A DNA stretch of 10,095 nucleotides from Bacteroidetes bacterium QS_8_68_15 (GTDB lineage: Bacteria > Bacteroidota > Rhodothermia > Rhodothermales > Salinibacteraceae), in assembly GCA_003023245.1 (NCBI GenBank), contig PXTR01000078.1, forward strand, positions 1 through 10,095. The letters run 5' to 3'. Numbering within the stretch: position 1 is the stretch's first letter; each line of letters opens with the position of its first letter. The notes under the pieces were generated by a model that was given only the letters and a program-made list of their open reading frames with translations, did not search any database and had not been told where the DNA came from. The translations under genes and the position numbers were made by a program. Below, piece after piece: positions 1 through 6,175 of the stretch.

Positions 1-28
1 TTGGTCGTTGGTCGTTGGTCGTTGGTCG
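1..28. repeat. Heptamer tandem repeat (TTGGTCG x4)
   Basis: Four perfect consecutive copies of TTGGTCG run from the first base of the window, so the array may continue to the left. A partial copy (CGTTGGTCGTTT) lies at 758-769, in front of the S41 peptidase gene. A further CGTTGGTC lies at 9779-9786, between mnmE and the Uma2 gene. All are outside the genes called here. Its role is unknown. Confidence 0.85.
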
Positions 29-86
29 TGAGAAAACGGGCGTCGCGCTTGACTTTTACAATGTCAAGTTTGCGCGCCGTTTTTTC

Positions 87-142
87 TTCCGCACTTCCGC
101 ACTTCCGCACTTCCGCACTCCCGCACTCCCGCACTCCCGCAT
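87..142. repeat. Octamer tandem repeat (TTCCGCAC / TCCCGCAC, 7 units)
   Basis: Seven consecutive 8-base units: four TTCCGCAC, two TCCCGCAC and a last TCCCGCAT. The array ends 9 bases from the stop codon of the leftward AAA-like gene, so it lies in that gene's 3' flank. Related shorter arrays occur at 2847-2878, 6150-6170 and 7151-7165, each at a gene boundary. Frames open through it only because an 8-base unit lacks stops, so it is not called as coding. Confidence 0.85.
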
Positions 143-150
143 CCGCAAAG

Positions 151-645
151 CTAAAACTCCACGACTACGTCCGCGTCGTGGCCTTCGAGGCGGTCGGCGT
201 ACTCGTTTGAGGAGAAGCAGACGATGCTCACGCCGTGGTGGGCTTCCACGCGGTCGAAGAAGTAGTCGCTCAGCGCCGCGTCGTCTTCGTCGGCATCTTC
301 GGCGTCAGTAGGGTCGAGCAGCACGTCGGCCTCGTCGAAGAAGAGTACGGCGGCGTCCTCCCCGGCGTGGTCGAAGGCTTCGCGCAGGTGCCCCTGGGTC
401 TCCACCAGGCGCTCGCCGATGAGGTTGGGCACGCGAAAGCGGTGCAGGTTCAACTCCTGCGAGGCCGAAACCTTCGTCAGCCCCTCCTGCTTTTCCTCGT
501 GCGAGGCCCCGACGAAGAGACACACCATGCCGTCCCCGCCTCGAAGCGCCTCGGGGATGTCGTCGACGACCTGCTGAAATTCGTCGGAGTCGTAGGCGAC
601 GACGCGCGGCCGGCGGGCGGCGGAGGAATCGAAGGACATGCTCAT
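151..645 (-). CDS. AAA-like ATPase-fold protein with degenerate P-loop
   Basis: A 164-residue protein whose residues 40-164 follow the plan of a single AAA module. At the Walker A position it reads GASHEEKQ (46-53) instead of GxxxxGK[ST]: first Gly and Lys are kept, but the second Gly is Glu and the Ser/Thr is Gln. Walker B is intact (VLFFDEAD, 100-107). A sensor-1-like segment ends in Asn147. The chain stops at VVVEF, just past where the arginine finger should be. No Arg is present there, and the C-terminal lid is missing. Such proteins would be expected not to hydrolyse ATP and may act as scaffold or regulator; this is inference. Residues 111-123 form an acidic linker. ATG at 645 is used, with a second ATG at 639; no clear ribosome binding site precedes either. 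It is transcribed divergently from the S41 peptidase. Partners are unknown. Confidence 0.7.
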   Translation of the reverse strand: MSMSFDSSAARRPRVVAYDSDEFQQVVDDIPEALRGGDGMVCLFVGASHEEKQEGLTKVSASQELNLHRFRVPNLIGERLVETQGHLREAFDHAGEDAAVLFFDEADVLLDPTDAEDADEDDAALSDYFFDRVEAHHGVSIVCFSSNEYADRLEGHDADVVVEF

Positions 646-763
646 CGAACGCGGGGTGAGTAGGTGAGAGAGACGCGCGTTCTTACTTCCCCTCGCTCAC
701 GCTGATCCCTCCGGCTCGGCAGCTCGTTTTTTGCCTTTCGATGTGCAACAAAACAGCCGTTGG

Positions 764-774
764 TCGTTTAACGA
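764..774. promoter_or_regulatory. Short palindrome upstream of S41 peptidase
   Basis: TCGTT-T-AACGA is a perfect inverted repeat around one central base, in the 202-base divergent spacer between the AAA-like gene and the S41 peptidase gene. The right half shares TAACGAA with an inverted repeat in front of the response regulator (5194-5208). It could be an operator or chance; no convincing -35/-10 pair was found around it. Confidence 0.2.
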
Positions 775-847
775 ACTCCTTGCGCGCCGCACGCCTGGCG
801 CGCCTTCTTCTCTTTCCCTCCCTTCCGCGCGTCCCGTCCGTTCTGCT

Positions 848-2572
848 ATGAAGCGTTTTTTGAAGCGTCCGTCCGTGAAGTACGCGCTGCCGGCGCTGGT
901 CATGCTGGTGGTAGGCACGCTGCTGGGCATGAAAATCGAGCGCTCCCTCAGCGACGAGAACACGCTCGACCAGCTGAAGAAGCTGCGCAAGGCCTTCATG
1001 GTGGTCAACCAGCGCTACGTCGAAGACGTCAACCCTGAGAAGGCGGCGCAAGACGCCATCGAAGGGATGCTCGACGGCCTCGACCCGCACTCGACGTTCA
1101 TCCCGGCGCAGAAGGCCAAAGAGGTCAAGCAGACGTACAAAGGCTCCTTCGGCGGGGTCGGAATCTGGTACGACGTGGTGCGCGACACCGCTCAGGTCAT
1201 CCGCCCCATCGCCGGCGGCCCGAGCGAGGAGGTCGGCGTCATGGCCGGCGACCGCATCATCGCGATCAACGACTCGACGGCCATCGGGCTCTCGCGCGAG
1301 GGCGTGCAGGACAAGCTCAAAGGCCGGAAGGGCACGACCGTGAACATTACCGTCGAGCGCCCCGGCATCGAGGAGGATTACAACTTCAGCATCGAGCGCG
1401 GCAAGATCCCGCTGCGATCGGTCCACAGCTCCTTTATGGTGGACGACCAGACGGGCTACATCGAGATCGGGCGATTCTCGAAGAAAACCTATGATGAGTT
1501 CACCAAAGCGCTCACCGAGCTGGAGGGGAACGGCATGGAGCGCCTCGTGCTGGACCTGCGCGGCAACCCCGGCGGCGTGATGCAGAGCGCCGTCCGCATC
1601 GCCGACGAGCTGCTCCCGAAGGGGCAGACCATCGTGAAAACCAAGGGGCGCAAACCCAGCGCCGACCAGTCCTTCGCCGCACGTGCCGGCGGGCGCTTCG
1701 AAGAGAAGCCCGTCATCGTGCTGGTCAACCCGTTCAGCGCCTCGGCCTCGGAGATCGTCTCGGGCGCCTTGCAGGACCACGACCGCGCGCTCATCATGGG
1801 GCAGCGCACCTTCGGCAAGGGGCTGGTGCAGAAGCAGTTTCCCCTGCCCGACGAGAGCGTCTTGCAGATGACCGTGGCCCGCTACTACACGCCCGCAGGA
1901 CGCCTCATCCAGACGCCCTACGACGACGGCAACGAGAAAGACTACTACGCGGAAAAATTCGGCGCACTCGATGAGGCCACCTACGACGCCAGCGAGTACG
2001 CGAAGGGCATCCCCGACTCGCTGGTCTACCAGACCGCGCACGGGCGCCAGGTCTTCGGCGGCGGCGGCATTCTGCCCGATGTGATCGTCCCGCCCGACAC
2101 CAGCGGCGTGCTGCACTACGTGCGCCAGAGCGGCATCCAGAACCAGTTCGTCAACCGCTGGTTCACCAACCACGAAACCCAGCTGCGCGACGAGTGGACC
2201 GACCGCTCCGACGCCTTCATCTCCGACTACACCGTCGCGGACGAAACCGTCGCGGCCTTCTGGAGCTACGCCGACGAAAACGGGGTCGCCTTGACCGACG
2301 AGCCCGACGCGGTGGACCCCAGCAGCGGCGTCTTTATGCGCTCCGCCGCCGACGCCAAGATGGAGACCGTTAAGACACAGCTCAAGTACGGCATCGCCAG
2401 CAAGCTCTACGGCACACGCGCCTCGCGCCGCATCTGGCTGCGCGCCGACGACACCTTCCAGAAGGCGCTCGACCACTGGAACCGCGCGAGCGAACTGGCC
2501 GCGTACGGCCCCGGCGGGAGCAGCTCCACCGCCGGCACCGACCGCCGCTCCGATGACCCGCAGAACCGTTGA
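848..2572 (+). CDS. S41 family carboxy-terminal processing peptidase
   Basis: A 574-residue membrane-anchored serine protease of the Prc/CtpA family, which cleaves protein C-termini in the periplasm. A single N-terminal membrane segment or uncleaved signal lies at about residues 12-28, after a basic start (MKRFLKRPSVK). A PDZ domain follows at about 98-185, with GSFGGVGI and the loop GVMAGDRIIAIN. The catalytic core contains LVLDLRGNPGG (233-243). The Ser/Lys dyad is Ser299 in SASASEI and Lys324 in TFGKG, exactly 25 residues apart as in E. coli Prc, and Gln328 follows at the usual +4. Residues from about 420 form the long C-terminal helical region common in Bacteroidota-type homologues. The ATG at 848 gives the membrane anchor directly. 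An in-frame TTG at 731 would add 39 residues before it, including a partial heptamer repeat, and is less likely. It appears monocistronic, with a terminator candidate after it. Confidence 0.93.
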   Translation: MKRFLKRPSVKYALPALVMLVVGTLLGMKIERSLSDENTLDQLKKLRKAFMVVNQRYVEDVNPEKAAQDAIEGMLDGLDPHSTFIPAQKAKEVKQTYKGSFGGVGIWYDVVRDTAQVIRPIAGGPSEEVGVMAGDRIIAINDSTAIGLSREGVQDKLKGRKGTTVNITVERPGIEEDYNFSIERGKIPLRSVHSSFMVDDQTGYIEIGRFSKKTYDEFTKALTELEGNGMERLVLDLRGNPGGVMQSAVRIADELLPKGQTIVKTKGRKPSADQSFAARAGGRFEEKPVIVLVNPFSASASEIVSGALQDHDRALIMGQRTFGKGLVQKQFPLPDESVLQMTVARYYTPAGRLIQTPYDDGNEKDYYAEKFGALDEATYDASEYAKGIPDSLVYQTAHGRQVFGGGGILPDVIVPPDTSGVLHYVRQSGIQNQFVNRWFTNHETQLRDEWTDRSDAFISDYTVADETVAAFWSYADENGVALTDEPDAVDPSSGVFMRSAADAKMETVKTQLKYGIASKLYGTRASRRIWLRADDTFQKALDHWNRASELAAYGPGGSSSTAGTDRRSDDPQNR

Positions 2573-2632
2573 CGCGACGGCGGCGCCGCGCGCGCTTTCG
2601 CACATCAACGGTGCGCCTTTAACTTCACGAGC

Positions 2633-2679
2633 CGGGCGTTTTGCCTGAAGACCCCCTTCGGCGAAGCGCCCGTCTTTTT
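2633..2679 (+). terminator. Candidate intrinsic terminator after S41 peptidase gene
   Basis: CGGGCG (2633-2638) can pair with CGCCCG (2667-2672), stacked next to an inner stem CTTC-GGC-GAAG (2656-2666). TCTTTTT follows. The left arm has a 17-base bulge, so the fold is not classic. A smaller alternative, GGCG-AAG-CGCC (2660-2670), also sits before the T-run. It is placed 60 bases after the peptidase stop codon, as expected for its terminator. Confidence 0.4.
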
Positions 2680-2727
2680 CTGACTGTTCCGCTTTTTTCA
2701 GCTGTGCGCGCTGCCGCTTTTTCGCTG

Positions 2728-2755
2728 GCCGTGTTCCCGATTTCGGGCACAAGGC
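2728..2755 (+). other. Bulged hairpin in the S41-M1 spacer
   Basis: GCC-GTG-TT-CCCG-ATTT-CGGG-CAC-AA-GGC can fold into a stem of ten pairs (3+3+4) with a two-base bulge on each side and an ATTT loop. No T-run follows, so it is not a typical terminator. Its right arm overlaps the dispersed element at 2752-2771. It may be part of the 5' leader of the M1 gene or a remnant of a repeated element. Confidence 0.3.
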
Positions 2756-2771
2756 ACCGCAAGGGCATGAC
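2752..2771. repeat. Dispersed 20-base intergenic element, copy A
   Basis: Matches 4972-4991 at 18 of 20 positions in the same orientation and ends in the shared core AAGGGCATGAC. The two copies lie in the spacers before and after the M1 peptidase gene. Both are non-coding here. Confidence 0.5.
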
Positions 2772-2846
2772 CTCCCCGGCCCCATTGTGCGCCTACGGGG
2801 TGTCGACGACCGGTTCGCCCCAACCGAAAACGGCACGCCCTGAAAA

Positions 2847-2878
2847 CCCCCACGCTCCCGCACCCCCACGCTCCCGCA
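2847..2878. repeat. 16-base tandem repeat, two perfect units (octamer family)
   Basis: CCCCCACGCTCCCGCA occurs twice without interruption. Each unit is two diverged octamers of the CCCGCAC family seen at 87-142. The array ends 45 bases before the called start of the M1 peptidase and lies in the same open frame. Confidence 0.75.
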
Positions 2879-2923
2879 CCCCCCGCCGCCGACGACGACG
2901 CTTCCGACGCCCCCAATGACGAC

Positions 2924-4900
2924 GTGAGCGGCGACGGCGCGGCGACAGTCGATATGTCAAACGTCTCCGAGCGCCGCCCGCTGCCCGCCGCCGTCGTCTC
3001 GCCCGAGCCGTTTCAGCGCGCCGTCGAACGCGGCACGCGCACCACGGACGGGGGCCCCGGAGCCGACTACTGGGTCAACCGCCCGACCTACGACCTCGAC
3101 GTGGAGCTTATCCCCGAAGGGCCCAACGGCGAGCCGCGCCTCGAAGGCCGCGCGCGCATCCGCTACCAGAACAACTCGCCCGACACGCTGGGCGTCCTCG
3201 TCCTCGAACTGGCGCAGAACCATCACAAGCAGGGCGTGCAGCGCAACGAAAGCGCCGAGATCACCGGCGGCGTGGACATTGGCCGCCTCGCGGTCAACGG
3301 GACCGGGCTGAGCGCCGAGGGGCAGCGCCGTCCCACCTACACCGTCAGCGGCACCCGTCTGATCGTGGCCCCGTCGCGGCCCATCATGCCCGGCGCGACG
3401 ACTTCCCTCGACATCGAGTACGCCTTCACCGTGCCCGAGGCCGGCATCAGCGACCGCATGGGCTACAGCGGATCGGAGCTGTACGACGAGACGAACCTGT
3501 TTCACATCGCCTACTTCTACCCCATCGTGAGCGTCTACGACGACGTGCGCTTCCGCGAAGACGGGCAGGGCTGGATGACCGACCGCTACCTGGGCCGCGC
3601 CGAATACTACTCCGACCACGGCAACTACGACCTCTCGATCACCGCGCCGGCGGAGTGGCTCGTGCAAAGCACCGGCACGCTCGAAAACCCCGACGACGTT
3701 CTGCGCCCCGAGGTGCGCCAGCGCCGCCAGCAGGCCCACCAGTCCGACGAACCGACGACCGTGCTCGAAACGGGCGAGCGCGCCACCCCGGCCGATGAGA
3801 ACGGCACGCTGACCTGGCAGTACCGCGCCGAGGACGTGCGCGACGTGGCCTTCAGCGTAATGCGCAATGGCGACTGGAACTGGGAAGCGGCGCGCACGTC
3901 CGTCAGCGACGACGGCGCAGACGGCGACGGATCGGCCACCGATTACACGAACATCAACACGTTCTGGCGCGAGCAGGCCCCGCTCTGGAGCGAGGTGACG
4001 CGCTACCAGCAGCACGCCATCTCCTTCTTTTCCGAGTTTACCGGCCTGGAATACCCGTGGCCGCACATGAGCGCCGTGGAGGGCATGGGCATTATCACCG
4101 GCGGGATGGAGTTCCCAATGATGACGCTGATGGGCGGCTACAACGACGAGAGCGCCAACGCGCTCTACAACGTGACCGCGCACGAACTGTCGCACATGTG
4201 GATCCCGATGACCGTCTCGACCAACGAGCGGCGTCACGCCTGGATGGACGAAGGCCTGACGACCTTCAACGAAGCCGCCGCGCGTAAAGACTTCTTCCCC
4301 AACAATGACACGCAGCCGCACATCCAGGACCAGGAGCGCTACATCGGCGCGGTGCTGGCGGGGGTCGAAGCGCCCATCATGCGGTGGTCGGACTACCACT
4401 ACACCTCCGCTTCCTACGGCATGGCCTCCTACCCCAAGCCCGCCGCGATGATGCACGCCCTGCGCGGCGTCATGGGCGAGGAGACCTTCCGCGACGCCTA
4501 TCAGGGCTTCTACGACGCCTGGGCCTACAAGCATCCGATGCCCTACGACCTGTTCAACTACTTCGAAGCCGCCCACGGCGAGGACCTCGACTGGCTGTGG
4601 GACAGCTTCTTTGAGGAAACGTGGGCACTCGACCACGCGCTCCAGACCGTGCAAAACACCGACGAGGGCGTGCGCGTCACCGTCGCCAACGAGGGCAACG
4701 CCGTCATGCCGGTCGACCTGACGTTGACCCTCGCCAACGGCGACACCATGCGCCGCCGCCTCCCCGTCGACCCGTGGCTGAACGGAAAACGCACCGTCGA
4801 GCGCACAATCCCGACCGACGCCCCGGCCGAGCGCGTCGAAATCGACGCGCAGGAGTACTACCCCGACACCGACCGCAACGACAACCGGTGGACGCGGTAA
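2924..4900 (+). CDS. M1 family zinc metallopeptidase (gluzincin)
   Basis: A 658-residue aminopeptidase-type enzyme. The zinc site is HELSH (420-424) with the third ligand Glu443 in WMDEGLTTF, spaced as HExxH-x18-E. GGMEF (393-397) matches the GxMEN exopeptidase motif, and Tyr503 in SYPKPAAMM fits the catalytic tyrosine before the KGA-like segment. An N-terminal beta domain (about 48-300) precedes the catalytic and helical domains, and a beta-rich tail covers about 575-658. Related Bacteroidota enzymes are secreted or lipid-anchored peptidases. Here no signal peptide is visible: the start GTG 2924 opens into an acidic linker. An internal ATG at 2954 would shorten it by 10 residues. The frame stays open upstream without an ATG, so the true start may be unusual or the 5' end damaged. 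Function is secure, the start is not. Confidence 0.9.
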   Translation: MSGDGAATVDMSNVSERRPLPAAVVSPEPFQRAVERGTRTTDGGPGADYWVNRPTYDLDVELIPEGPNGEPRLEGRARIRYQNNSPDTLGVLVLELAQNHHKQGVQRNESAEITGGVDIGRLAVNGTGLSAEGQRRPTYTVSGTRLIVAPSRPIMPGATTSLDIEYAFTVPEAGISDRMGYSGSELYDETNLFHIAYFYPIVSVYDDVRFREDGQGWMTDRYLGRAEYYSDHGNYDLSITAPAEWLVQSTGTLENPDDVLRPEVRQRRQQAHQSDEPTTVLETGERATPADENGTLTWQYRAEDVRDVAFSVMRNGDWNWEAARTSVSDDGADGDGSATDYTNINTFWREQAPLWSEVTRYQQHAISFFSEFTGLEYPWPHMSAVEGMGIITGGMEFPMMTLMGGYNDESANALYNVTAHELSHMWIPMTVSTNERRHAWMDEGLTTFNEAAARKDFFPNNDTQPHIQDQERYIGAVLAGVEAPIMRWSDYHYTSASYGMASYPKPAAMMHALRGVMGEETFRDAYQGFYDAWAYKHPMPYDLFNYFEAAHGEDLDWLWDSFFEETWALDHALQTVQNTDEGVRVTVANEGNAVMPVDLTLTLANGDTMRRRLPVDPWLNGKRTVERTIPTDAPAERVEIDAQEYYPDTDRNDNRWTR

Positions 4901-4902
4901 TC

Positions 4903-4920
4903 GAATTCCGTTCGGGGTTC
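4903..4920 (+). terminator. Hairpin directly after M1 peptidase gene
   Basis: GAATTCC-GTTC-GGGGTTC forms a seven-pair stem (two G-U pairs) with a four-base loop, starting three bases after the stop codon. No T-run follows, so it could be a weak or Rho-assisted terminator or a 3'-end stabilising hairpin. Confidence 0.35.
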
Positions 4921-4971
4921 TAGACGCAGCGGACGGCCGACGACGGGCACTCCAGGAGCGCTTGTGCCGAA

Positions 4972-4991
4972 AGGGACCGAAAGGGCATGAC
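4972..4991. repeat. Dispersed 20-base intergenic element, copy B
   Basis: Same-strand match of 18 of 20 bases to 2752-2771. The surrounding bases repeat CCGAAAGGGA-like units (4967-4985), so the element itself may derive from a short tandem repeat. Confidence 0.5.
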
Positions 4992-5065
4992 GCAAGGTCC
5001 TTCGCTCACGCTCACAGCCCAACGGTCTTTCCCTCCGCCGGCCGCTCCCCCTCCGGCAAAGCGTC

Positions 5066-5099
5066 CTGATTCCGAGATCGGGCTGATTCCGAGACCGGG
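5066..5099. repeat. 17-base tandem duplication
   Basis: CTGATTCCGAGATCGGG (5066-5082) is followed directly by CTGATTCCGAGACCGGG (5083-5099), identical except for one base. It lies 88 bases upstream of the AT-rich promoter-like segment of the response regulator leader. Confidence 0.75.
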
Positions 5100-5186
5100 A
5101 ATAGAACAATCCTCCGTATCGAGGCGGTTTTCGACCGCGCAGTGCCGGAACCGACGCCTCGTCTCGCGCGCCGGAGCGGCGTCTCA

Positions 5187-5247
5187 TTTACAACGTTATT
5201 ACCTAACGAATCGGCATTTGTGCGGCTGGAGGAATACCTAATTAAAC
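5187..5247 (+). promoter_or_regulatory. AT-rich promoter-like segment with inverted repeat, response regulator leader
   Basis: This is the most AT-rich stretch in the window. CGTTA-TTACC-TAACG (5194-5208) is a perfect inverted repeat and a possible operator. TTTG (5217-5220), 18 bases, then TAATTAAA (5239-5246) resembles the TTTG / TAnnTTTG promoter form known from Bacteroidota, imperfectly. TTTACA (5187-5192) resembles a sigma-70 -35 box but has no good partner. If used, transcription would start near 5253, leaving a leader of about 115 bases before the regulator. Confidence 0.35.
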
Positions 5248-5275
5248 AGGTCCGAGAAGCGCAAAATCACTTTGC

Positions 5276-5294
5276 CGTCGGGGACGACGTTTTT
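5276..5294 (+). terminator. Hairpin plus T-run in response regulator leader (possible attenuator)
   Basis: CGTCG-GGGA-CGACG is a perfect five-pair GC-rich stem with a GNRA-type loop, followed at once by TTTTT. It sits 75 bases upstream of the regulator ATG and about 30 bases downstream of the promoter-like segment. That placement would suit premature termination in the leader. The stem is short, so strength is uncertain. Confidence 0.4.
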
Positions 5295-5368
5295 GAACCG
5301 AACCCCTTCTCGTCGCCGTCGTCGCGCCCCGCTTTCCCAGTCGCTTGCTTCTTGCCCGTGTTCGCTCC

Positions 5369-6121
5369 ATGGAAATGGAACCCCAAACGCCGTCCTCCCG
5401 CGAGGCTCAGCCAAACACGATCCGCATGCTCATCGTGGAGGACGATCCCGAAATGGGCATGGGGCTGGAGGACTTTTTCGAGCTCAAAGGCTACGACGTG
5501 GAGCGCGCCGAGGACGGCGAACAGGGCCTTCAGCAGATTACCTCGCTGCCGCCCTACGACGTGGTGCTGCTCGACGTGATGCTGCCGGAGAAAGACGGAT
5601 TCGAGATTCTGCGGGAAGCGCGCAAAGGAGGCGTCGACTCGCCGGTCATCATGCTCACGGTCAAGGGCGAGAAAAAAGACAAGCTCCAGGGCTTCGAGCT
5701 GGGGGCCGACGACTACGTGACCAAGCCGTTCAGCGCCGAGGAGCTGGAGGCGCGCGTGCAGGCGGTGCTCTCCCGGAGCGAAGACGCCCCCGAGGACGAG
5801 ATGGACACGTTCGCCTTCGGCGACGTGGAGGTCGACTTCCAGGAGCAGGTCGCCCGGCGCTCCGGCGGGGAGGAAATTCAGTTCACAGCGCTGGAGTTTG
5901 ACATCCTGCGCTACTTCATTCGCCACCGCGGGCGCACCGTCAGCCGCAAGCAGCTTCTTCGCGACGTGTGGGGCATTTCCGGAGACATCACCACGCGCAC
6001 CATCGACCGGCACGTCGCTTCGCTTCGCAAAAAGATCGAACCGGACCCGACCGCCCCGAAGTACATCGAAACGATCTACGGCATCGGCTACAAGTTCACC
6101 GAAGACGGGGGCGGCGGCTGA
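5369..6121 (+). CDS. OmpR/PhoB-family response regulator
   Basis: A 250-residue two-domain transcription factor that acts on DNA after phosphorylation by a sensor kinase. The receiver domain (about 18-135) has the acidic pocket Glu24/Asp25/Asp26 in IVEDD, the phosphoacceptor Asp69 in VVLLDVMLPEKDG, Thr97 in MLTVKG and Lys119 in YVTKPF. The winged-helix output domain (about 147-244) contains FTALEFDILRYF, the recognition region TTRTIDRHVASLRKK and the C-terminal hairpin YIETIYGIGYKF. All key residues are present. The ATG at 5369 leaves a normal short N-terminal tail; ATG 5375 or TTG 5345 are alternatives. No histidine kinase gene is in the window. The next gene starts 54 bases after the stop codon in the same direction and may be cotranscribed. 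The target and signal cannot be read from the sequence. Confidence 0.92.
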   Translation: MEMEPQTPSSREAQPNTIRMLIVEDDPEMGMGLEDFFELKGYDVERAEDGEQGLQQITSLPPYDVVLLDVMLPEKDGFEILREARKGGVDSPVIMLTVKGEKKDKLQGFELGADDYVTKPFSAEELEARVQAVLSRSEDAPEDEMDTFAFGDVEVDFQEQVARRSGGEEIQFTALEFDILRYFIRHRGRTVSRKQLLRDVWGISGDITTRTIDRHVASLRKKIEPDPTAPKYIETIYGIGYKFTEDGGGG

Positions 6122-6149
6122 AGGTTGAACGGTTGTCATCCCGCCGAGC

Positions 6150-6170
6150 GCACCCCGCACCCCCGCACCC
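6150..6170. repeat. GCACCCC-type repeat (octamer family)
   Basis: GCACCCC, GCACCCCC and GCACCC run in series, ending five bases before the ATG of the TerB-like gene. They occupy the place where a ribosome binding site would be expected. They belong to the same sequence family as 87-142, 2847-2878 and 7151-7165. Confidence 0.6.
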
Positions 6171-6175
6171 TCTTC

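Larger units (their letters stand above)
2573..2923. other. 351-base spacer between S41 and M1 peptidase genes
   Basis: This spacer holds a terminator-like structure (2633-2679), a bulged hairpin (2728-2755), half of a dispersed 20-base repeat (2752-2771) and a two-unit 16-base repeat (2847-2878). From about 2882 to the GTG at 2924 the M1 reading frame stays open and encodes an acidic stretch (PPAADDDASDAPNDDV) resembling the protein's own N-terminus, but no ATG precedes it back to the in-frame stop at 2768. A rightward frame from TTG 2641 to 2919 has a hydrophobic segment, but it is in a different phase. Confidence 0.6.
4901..5368. other. 468-base spacer before the response regulator
   Basis: No gene is supported here. 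In order it contains a hairpin after the M1 stop codon (4903-4920), a copy of the 20-base element (4972-4991) followed by TCGCTCACGCT, a string also found at 693-703, and a 17-base tandem duplication (5066-5099). Next comes an AT-rich promoter-like stretch with an inverted repeat (5187-5247), then a hairpin with a T-run (5276-5294). Frames open through it lack recognisable protein features. Confidence 0.6.

Noticed and set aside
87..142. Possible CRISPR array
   Set aside because: Units are 8 bases and contiguous, with no spacers.
15..311. Rightward frames through the repeats at the left edge
   Set aside because: They are open because 7- and 8-base units lack stops. They continue into an Arg-rich shadow of the AAA-like gene.
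683..2869. Leftward open frame of 728 codons opposite the S41 peptidase gene
   Set aside because: It is antisense to a gene with complete catalytic motifs. Its translation is a low-complexity mix of Val, Ala, Gly, Asp and His typical of the reverse strand of GC-rich coding sequence.
2641..2919. Rightward frame from TTG with a hydrophobic stretch, considered as a lost signal peptide of the M1 enzyme
   Set aside because: The phase differs from the M1 gene, the hydrophobic stretch comes from a T-rich terminator-like region, and the rest is repeat-derived. It was kept only as one option in the finding on the M1 start.
2957..4654. Leftward open frame of 565 codons opposite the M1 peptidase gene
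   Set aside because: It is a shadow of the M1 gene in the antisense codon phase, with no recognisable motif.
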